A stretch of 46,428 nucleotides of DNA, from assembly GCF_004000785.1 (NCBI RefSeq), contig NZ_BILX01000051.1, positions 1 to 46,428 of the forward strand, read 5' to 3'. Made by a program: the position numbers and the translations under genes. Under the pieces are notes generated by a model. It was not told the DNA's origin. It searched no databases and worked only from the letters and a program-made list of their open reading frames with translations. Numbering within the stretch: position 1 is the stretch's first letter; each line of letters begins with the position of its first letter. Source of the stretch: Paenibacillus ehimensis NBRC 15659. Lineage in GTDB: Bacteria > Bacillota > Bacilli > Paenibacillales > NBRC-103111. Shown piece by piece: positions 41,437 to 46,428 of the stretch.

Positions 41437-43086
41437 GTCGGAAAACAGGCTTAGCGCCGCATCGACGATCCGATGGTGGGCGGTGGCGGAATATTCTTGC
41501 CACGGGTCGGAATAAATCGGGTGCACCCGATGCTTCCGGACCGCTTTCAAATCCTTCCAAATCGGAGCACCGCTTAAGCGCTTGGCGTGAGCCAGCGATT
41601 CAGGCTCCTGGCGGACGAGCAGCAGCAGTCGGTCCGCATCGATCTCCGCAAGGCGCTCCAGCGTAATCGGCTCATTGAGCACGGTGCGGCCGACCGGCCA
41701 AGCCGGATTCACTTGCAGATCGCCGTACAGCACTTCCCGCATGCTCCGGTTGCTGAACGCGTGGCATTCGTCCTTATAAATGCGCAGGATCAGCACCGTA
41801 TCGTCTCCCGCCTCGCGGACAAGCCGTTCCCGGACGGACTGCACCTTGCGGTCGTACTCCCTCAGCCACAGCTCCGCCTCCTTGGACGCCCCCAGAAATT
41901 CCGCCGTAAACTGCAGCTGCTCCCGCCAGTTCTTCTCGGCCCAAGGCACCTGCACGAGCGGAGCGATCTGCTTCAGCATCTCCTGCTCTTCCTCTTCCAG
42001 CCCGGTTCGGCTCAGAATAACGTCCGGCCGCGCTTTGCGCAGCGTGTCGATATTCGCTTCCCAATCCATGTTGTTGCGGTAGGCGCTCAGATGGACGGGA
42101 ATATCGTTGCGGTACGTTTCATAGTAATAAGCCGTCCACTTCGGATGAAGCGGAGCGGCATAAGGCAGCATCCGCAGCGCCGCCAGTTGGCCGGTAATGG
42201 CCGAGCTGTAGGCGGCCACCTTGCGGCTGCGGTTCTTCATATAGACCGTCGGCGACACGCCCACTTCCTGCTTAAACTTCCGGCTTAAATAAAACTCGTC
42301 GCTGTAGCCTACCTGCTGGGCGATGTCCCGCAGCCTGACGTTCGAACCGGCCATCAGCTGCTTGGCCCGCGTCATGCGGAGCTCCGTCAAATAATCGATG
42401 GCGCTGCTGCCGTACGTTTTTTTGAACAGCTCCACGTAGTATTTCGGACTAACTCCGGCCATCCGGGCGAGCTGCTCGATCGATAAGTTTTCGTTGAAAT
42501 GACGCTCCATATAGTCTTTCGTCCGCCGGATGGCGGCTTCCGAATCTTTTCTCGCGGAGATTCCGACATTCTTCATGACGCCATACATCAGCTCGCGAAA
42601 GGCAAGACGGGCCCGCGGGCGTCCGGTTTCCTCGCCGCTCTTCCAATGGCGGCTCACGGCGTCGCATAGCGTAATCATCTGCGCGGCGGGAATCATCGGA
42701 ATTTCGTCCTGCACCCAGAACAAGCCCCGCTCCTTCTCGAACCGAAGCTGCTCCCCGTCCTGCTCGGTCTCCCGGTACAAGTCGAACCGGAACATGAACA
42801 GGCTCAAGCCTTCCGCCGTATCCGAAGCGGCACCGAACGTCTGGCCCGGAGAGCACACATAAGCGGTATCCTGGCGGAGCCGGCCTTCCTTCCGGTCCAC
42901 GATCAACCGCCCGTGTCCCTTCGTCACCGCTATCAGCACGTACGAATCCGCGAGCTGCTGCTCCAGGCGCCATTCGCCGTCCCCTTTGACCGATTCTACG
43001 TCCCGAAGCTTCCAATGCGTACCGTCCAGCCAAGAGACGACCGGGTCCCCCGGTTCCGTGATGCCTGGGTTCATAAGCTTGTGCAC
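41422..43086 (-). CDS. btr: AraC-type regulator with C-terminal siderophore-binding domain (Btr-like)
   Basis: The protein is 554 residues in three parts. The first is an N-terminal cupin-like region (about 40-130). The second is an AraC double HTH (about 185-285: YMERHFNENLSIEQLARMAGVSPKYYVELFKK and IAQQVGYSDEFYLSRKFKQEVGVSP). The third is a periplasmic-binding-protein-like domain (about 290-554: PVHLSAYRNNMDWEANIDTLRKARPDVILSR). This is the plan of B. subtilis Btr (YbbB), which binds ferri-bacillibactin in the cytoplasm and activates feuABC. It precedes feuABC in the same direction. The start is uncertain: GTG 43086 or ATG 43074, neither with a strong ribosome binding site. A Fur box lies 10 bp upstream of GTG 43086. 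Confidence 0.9.
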   Translation of the reverse strand: MHKLMNPGITEPGDPVVSWLDGTHWKLRDVESVKGDGEWRLEQQLADSYVLIAVTKGHGRLIVDRKEGRLRQDTAYVCSPGQTFGAASDTAEGLSLFMFRFDLYRETEQDGEQLRFEKERGLFWVQDEIPMIPAAQMITLCDAVSRHWKSGEETGRPRARLAFRELMYGVMKNVGISARKDSEAAIRRTKDYMERHFNENLSIEQLARMAGVSPKYYVELFKKTYGSSAIDYLTELRMTRAKQLMAGSNVRLRDIAQQVGYSDEFYLSRKFKQEVGVSPTVYMKNRSRKVAAYSSAITGQLAALRMLPYAAPLHPKWTAYYYETYRNDIPVHLSAYRNNMDWEANIDTLRKARPDVILSRTGLEEEEQEMLKQIAPLVQVPWAEKNWREQLQFTAEFLGASKEAELWLREYDRKVQSVRERLVREAGDDTVLILRIYKDECHAFSNRSMREVLYGDLQVNPAWPVGRTVLNEPITLERLAEIDADRLLLLVRQEPESLAHAKRLSGAPIWKDLKAVRKHRVHPIYSDPWQEYSATAHHRIVDAALSLFSDNCPK

Positions 43087-43095
43087 CGTCCTATA

Positions 43096-43110
43096 TGATA
43101 ATGATTCTCA
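43096..43110. promoter_or_regulatory. Fur box at btr
   Basis: TGATAATGATTCTCA matches the 7-1-7 Fur operator at 13 of 14 positions and lies directly before the btr start. Iron would shut off both the activator gene and feuA. Confidence 0.83.
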
Positions 43111-43182
43111 ATACGTTTTTTGAAGTATACCAAAAAGCCGTCTCCTTGTCGATGATACCGGCGTCCGGGAGCTCTGCGCCAG

Positions 43183-43231
43183 AAAAAAACAGACCCCCGA
43201 GGCCACTGTGAGAGTGGAATTCTGAGGTCTG
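43183..43231 (-). terminator. Terminator of the SH3-repeat protein gene
   Basis: On the minus strand CAGACC pairs with GGTCTG at the base of a longer hairpin (CCACT pairs with AGTGG above), followed by TTTTTTT. Confidence 0.9.
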
Positions 43232-43264
43232 CTCCAAGCTCAATTATCAATCGGAAAGCGGACT

Positions 43265-44509
43265 TTACGGCCTGACCCATTTGGCGCCCTGCCAGGTGTG
43301 GATGTAATACCAGGACTCACCGTCGGGAGAGTTCCAAACCCGCGATGCCGTAACGGTTTGCGGGGTAAACGCGAGCAATTTTTCCGCAGGCTGATTTTCC
43401 ACATAAGGGATGTCGAACCCAATCGAGGACCCGGTAAGCTCAAGCCGCTCGTTGCTGAGCCGCACCCCGAGCTTGGCATCCTGCTCGAAATCGCCGGTCA
43501 ACCGCGAGGCGATTTCCATGGACGGATTGATCCATTTCCCAGTGCCTTCGCTTACCATAAAATACCATTGACCTTTTTTCCCGATAACCTGAACGGTCCG
43601 GGCCGGTTGTTCTCCCGCCGCTTTATAGGGATCGGAAGAGAAAGCCGAAGGCGTCTGGTAATAATAAAACGGAACGGGTATGTCCAGCCCCAAGTCAACC
43701 TGCTCCAATCCTTCAATACCAAGCCCGTATTCGGAGACGCAATGAATCCATCGCAGTCCGTGCGGCGTCTCGATCTGGTACCAGACGCTCGGAGGAACCA
43801 TACCGGACTGGCGGGTATACTTCGCCACAGGCTTCAACACTTGAGGAGCCAGCTTCGGCTCGTCGGCCAGCGGCTTTTCGAAAGGCTGGCTGTACACCTC
43901 GCTCTCCCGCGCAACGGGAACCATTCCTTCAACTGGCTGGCCCGCGTAATTTTCCGCATAATGCTCCGAAAAAATCCATTGCTCTCCCAGCCAGGAGGTC
44001 CGGATCAAATGCCACTTCGCCGACGTGCGGCAGGGCGTGAACGGATCGCATGCATCGATGAAGGCAATCGCCTGGACTTGCTGCGGAGCAAGACTGTACC
44101 CGGTTAATTTCATCCGGGAGTCATAGAGCGGGGTCTGCGGCTCCAGCAGGTTCAAAGTCTGTTCCTGCTTCTGAAGCCGGCCGTACTTGTACGCCCCTTC
44201 CTTCAAGTTAATCCATGCTTTGCCAAGCCACGTCTCGACCGGCACCTTGTCCATGCTCGTGATATAGAGCAGTCTGCCGCTTTCAATCGGGGAGAGCTTC
44301 ACAGACTGGTAAGCGCCGATGGAGCCCAAAACTTCATCCGGTTTCGTTTTATCGCTGGCATACAGCTTAAAATCGTCAAGCAAGGTAATATAAGGCATGA
44401 CGCTCGGTTCGGCCAGCTGAGCCGCTGCCTTCTGGTCGGCCCGGGCGATCTGCGAGCCCGTCGGGAAAGCTACCGCTGCAGCCAGCAGCAACATGAGCCA
44501 TTTGTTCAT
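43265..44509 (-). CDS. Exported protein with SH3-like repeats
   Basis: This 414-residue protein has a Sec signal peptide (MNKWLMLLLAAAVAFPTG, cleavage after IARA). The mature part contains about five repeats of roughly 70-80 residues, each ending in a variant of T(W/P)xGxxW(I/V): TWLGKAWINL, SWLGEQWIFS, TPHGLRWIHC, EGTGKWINPS and TWQGAKWVRP. This resembles bacterial SH3-type cell-wall-binding repeats (GW-like). There is no enzymatic domain, so attachment to the wall is the likely role. ATG 44509 lies 9 bp after AAGGAG; ATG 44518 is nearly on top of it. It is a single gene with its own terminator. Confidence 0.8.
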   Translation of the reverse strand: MNKWLMLLLAAAVAFPTGSQIARADQKAAAQLAEPSVMPYITLLDDFKLYASDKTKPDEVLGSIGAYQSVKLSPIESGRLLYITSMDKVPVETWLGKAWINLKEGAYKYGRLQKQEQTLNLLEPQTPLYDSRMKLTGYSLAPQQVQAIAFIDACDPFTPCRTSAKWHLIRTSWLGEQWIFSEHYAENYAGQPVEGMVPVARESEVYSQPFEKPLADEPKLAPQVLKPVAKYTRQSGMVPPSVWYQIETPHGLRWIHCVSEYGLGIEGLEQVDLGLDIPVPFYYYQTPSAFSSDPYKAAGEQPARTVQVIGKKGQWYFMVSEGTGKWINPSMEIASRLTGDFEQDAKLGVRLSNERLELTGSSIGFDIPYVENQPAEKLLAFTPQTVTASRVWNSPDGESWYYIHTWQGAKWVRP

Positions 44510-44675
44510 GTCCTCCATCTCCTTCCTTAAAAATCCAAAGGTTTTCCATTTTTGATACTAGCATAAAGAAGGAACGAAATACACACCTTTCTCACACACG
44601 CCCGGACCGCTTCCTCCCCATCGGCAGACGGTTCCGCGAAAAAGTTCATGTTATCTTCACAGGAAACCGCCCCCG

Positions 44676-44693
44676 ATAGCCCGACCGGGCTAT
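44676..44693. promoter_or_regulatory. Inverted repeat upstream of the YtkA-like gene
   Basis: ATAGCCCG and CGGGCTAT are perfect 8-bp inverted repeats separated by AC, 64 bp before the start codon. It could be an operator for an unidentified regulator of the nos genes; no Fnr-type TGTGA-N6-TCACA site was found here. Confidence 0.4.
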
Positions 44694-44756
44694 GGGCAAC
44701 CCGCTTGCCGTTCTATACAATGAGGATGCTTGCCTGTTTCGTGAAGGAGTGATGAG

Positions 44757-45137
44757 ATGAATCGTAAACGAATGCTCACGGTGCTGCTCAGCCTGCTGCT
44801 GGCGGCCGTGATGACCGCCTGCTCCTCCGAGCGTCCGGTCGATCCGGCGGAGGTGGAAGTCACGCTGACGACCGAGCCTTCGCCGCCCAAGGCGAACGCC
44901 GTCACCAAGTTCACCGCCACGCTAGGCGGTGTGCCGGAATCGACCAAAGCTACCCTGTCCTTCGACATTCGCAAGTCCGAACACGATACGCTGTCGTATT
45001 TGAATGCGAAGCAGGAAGGAAACGCGTTTACTGCGGACAAAGAGTTGAAGGAGCCGGGAACGTACACCGTCTACGTGCATCTGTACATCGGGGACCTGCA
45101 TATCACCAAGAAAAAGCAGATTGAGGTCGCTTCATGA
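44757..45137 (+). CDS. YtkA/FixH-like domain lipoprotein
   Basis: This 126-residue lipoprotein has Cys22 in VMTACSSE. A single beta-sandwich of the YtkA/FixH-like kind follows (EVEVTLTTEPSPPKANAVTKFTATL, ATLSFDIRKSEHDTLSYLNAKQEGNAF, PGTYTVYVHLYIGDLHITKKKQIEV). Such domains occur beside copper- and respiration-related genes. The ATG follows GAAGGAG; a second ATG five bases earlier stops at once. It overlaps nosD by 4 bp, so it belongs to the nitrous-oxide-reductase accessory operon and may help in copper delivery or assembly, which is inferred from context only. Confidence 0.82.
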   Translation: MNRKRMLTVLLSLLLAAVMTACSSERPVDPAEVEVTLTTEPSPPKANAVTKFTATLGGVPESTKATLSFDIRKSEHDTLSYLNAKQEGNAFTADKELKEPGTYTVYVHLYIGDLHITKKKQIEVAS

Positions 45138-46428
45138 GCCGCCTTCCATTTCGCCTCCGCGGCCTGCTGCCGCACGGGTCCGCCCTGCGCACCGCGCTGC
45201 TCGCGTTTTTGCTCGCGGTCCTGCCGTCCGCGGCGGTCTGCACCGCAAGCACCGAAAGCAGCGGGAAGGAACTCCCGCTCCAGCAGCTCATTGACGAAGC
45301 GCCGCCGGGCGGCACGCTGAAGCTGGCGGCGGGGACCTACCGGGGACCGGCCGTCGTCACGAAGCCGCTGCGGATCGAAGGCGCGGGCGGTGTGCGGATC
45401 GTCAACGAGACGGACCGGCCGGCGCTGGAGATTCGCACGGACCGCATGACGCTGACGGGCTTGTCGATCCGGGATACGGGAGCCAAAGCGTCGGCCGCCG
45501 TGCTGCTTTCCGGCTCCGACAGCACGCTCGAGGATCTGCGGATCGAGACGGTGTCCTCTGGCATTCATCTGCGGGACGCGAGCGGCAACACGATCCGCCG
45601 CACGAACGTCGGTTGGGCGGGACCGGACGTCAAGATGACGGAGAAGGGCAACGGCATCGACCTGTACGCCTCCCATGACAACGTGATCGTCGGCAACACC
45701 GTCACCGGCATGCACGACGCCATCTACATCGAGAACAGCAACGGAGTCCGCGTGGATGCCAATCAGGTGGACGAATCCCGGTACGGCATTCATTTTATGT
45801 ACGTCAACGACTCGTCGATCCGGGGCAACGTCGGGGCGCGCAACATCACGGGAGCCATGGTGATGGCCGTCAAAGGCGTGAAGGTCACGGGCAACACGTT
45901 CGCCAAGCAGAGCGAGAATGTCAACTCCCAGGGCCTGCTGTTGTTCGACGCGAGCGATTCCGTCTTTACGGACAACCGTCTGGAAGGCAACCGCGTCGGC
46001 ATCTACGTCGAGCAAGCGCAGAAGAACGTGCTGGAGCGCAACCGGGTTACCGTGAACTACGTGGGCCTGCAGCTCAAAGAATCCGAGAACAACCGGTTTC
46101 AGGGCAACGATTTTCAGGGCAACGTGATTCCCGCGGAAGCGACGGACAGCCGGAATAACGACGTGAAAGGCAACTATTGGGACAGCTTCCAAGGCATCGA
46201 TCTGGACGAAGACGGGTTCAGCGACATGCCGTATGCGATCAATCCTTTTTTTCAAAAGATGACCAAAACGACGCCGCCGTTCCAGCTGTTCTTCCAGTCG
46301 CCGGGCATGGCGTTTCTGGAGGGCATGCTGACCTCGTCCAAGCAGGCTTGGACGACCGACCGGGCGCCGGCGATGAAGCCTTACGCAGCGGACACCTACC
46401 GTCCGCCCGCCGGATCTGAAACGGCGGG
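45134..46428 (+). CDS. nosD: Nitrous-oxide reductase accessory protein NosD (partial, C-terminus outside window)
   Basis: 431 codons are present before the window ends. A signal peptide (hydrophobic stretch ALLAFLLAVLPSAAV) is followed by a right-handed beta-helix of parallel repeats (GNTIRRTNVG, DNVIVGNTVTGMHDAIYIENSNG, YGIHFMYVNDSSIRGN, KNVLERNRV). The NosD landmark GNYWDSFQGIDLDEDGFSDMPY then appears. NosD is an extracytoplasmic protein needed to build the copper centre of nitrous-oxide reductase, with the ABC proteins NosF and NosY, expected just downstream. The start overlaps the upstream stop as ATGA. The frame is open to the window edge. Confidence 0.93.
   Translation, partial: MSRLPFRLRGLLPHGSALRTALLAFLLAVLPSAAVCTASTESSGKELPLQQLIDEAPPGGTLKLAAGTYRGPAVVTKPLRIEGAGGVRIVNETDRPALEIRTDRMTLTGLSIRDTGAKASAAVLLSGSDSTLEDLRIETVSSGIHLRDASGNTIRRTNVGWAGPDVKMTEKGNGIDLYASHDNVIVGNTVTGMHDAIYIENSNGVRVDANQVDESRYGIHFMYVNDSSIRGNVGARNITGAMVMAVKGVKVTGNTFAKQSENVNSQGLLLFDASDSVFTDNRLEGNRVGIYVEQAQKNVLERNRVTVNYVGLQLKESENNRFQGNDFQGNVIPAEATDSRNNDVKGNYWDSFQGIDLDEDGFSDMPYAINPFFQKMTKTTPPFQLFFQSPGMAFLEGMLTSSKQAWTTDRAPAMKPYAADTYRPPAGSETA

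Noticed and set aside
45071..46255. 394-codon minus-strand open frame opposite nosD
   Set aside because: The nosD reading has a signal peptide, beta-helix repeats and the GNYWD landmark; the antisense frame has none.
1..46428. tRNA, rRNA, CRISPR arrays, insertion sequences, prophage genes
   Set aside because: None was recognised on either strand; no regularly spaced repeats or transposase-like ORFs were seen.

Overview
The window looks like chromosomal DNA from an endospore-forming, GC-rich member of the Bacillota, most likely Paenibacillus or a close relative. The evidence is a spore-coat gerQ gene, a complete germinant-receptor operon with a sigma-G-type promoter, GlnR/TnrA boxes, FapR-like boxes, a Btr-Feu-BesA siderophore cluster with Fur boxes, Gram-positive ribosome binding sites, and many ATGA-overlapped operons. 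No tRNA, rRNA, CRISPR array or insertion sequence was recognised.

Layout, left to right. (1) 1-6.03 kb: nitrogen scavenging. Urease genes ureA and ureB (cut by the window edge) run left, and a complete urea ABC transporter, urtABCDE, runs right. The 290-bp divergent region holds two perfect TGTNA-N7-TNACA boxes, each placed at a good sigma-A promoter. (2) 6.06-13.5 kb: a cytochrome P450, two exported proteins of unknown function, a LytTR response regulator with its sensor kinase, an aldo/keto reductase and gerQ. (3) 13.5-18 kb: lplT and aas (lysophospholipid uptake and re-acylation) with FapR-like boxes upstream, then a metallophosphoesterase. (4) 18-25.8 kb: an eight-gene leftward operon encoding a HAD phosphatase, an RpiR regulator, a metallo-beta-lactamase-fold hydrolase and a five-gene oligopeptide-type ABC transporter. 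(5) 25.9-27.2 kb: a hotdog thioesterase divergent from a TetR regulator, with twin operators between them. (6) 27.2-33.4 kb: a germinant-receptor operon gerA-gerB-gerC-gerB-gerC with a duplicated B-C pair.

(7) 33.4-36.86 kb: an AT-rich accessory segment. It carries a TPR-type protein resembling RRNPP receptors but lacking a DNA-binding domain, overlapped by a 38-codon exported peptide gene that none of the larger ORFs explains. It also carries a discoidin/fibronectin-III exported protein and a gene remnant. The TPR-peptide pair is the most interesting item in the window: it looks like a peptide-pheromone receptor and its signal. (8) 36.9-43.1 kb: a TetR regulator with a perfect palindromic operator, then the iron-siderophore cluster (AraC-type regulator fused to a binding-protein domain, lipoprotein, two permeases, esterase), with Fur boxes and a 22-bp-period direct repeat fitting activator-dependent control. 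(9) 43.2-46.4 kb: an exported protein with SH3-like repeats, then the start of a nitrous-oxide-reductase accessory cluster (a YtkA/FixH-like lipoprotein and nosD, cut by the right edge).

The genes fall into self-contained modules (urea use, lipid repair, peptide uptake, germination, iron uptake, denitrification), most with visible promoters, operators or terminators at their borders.
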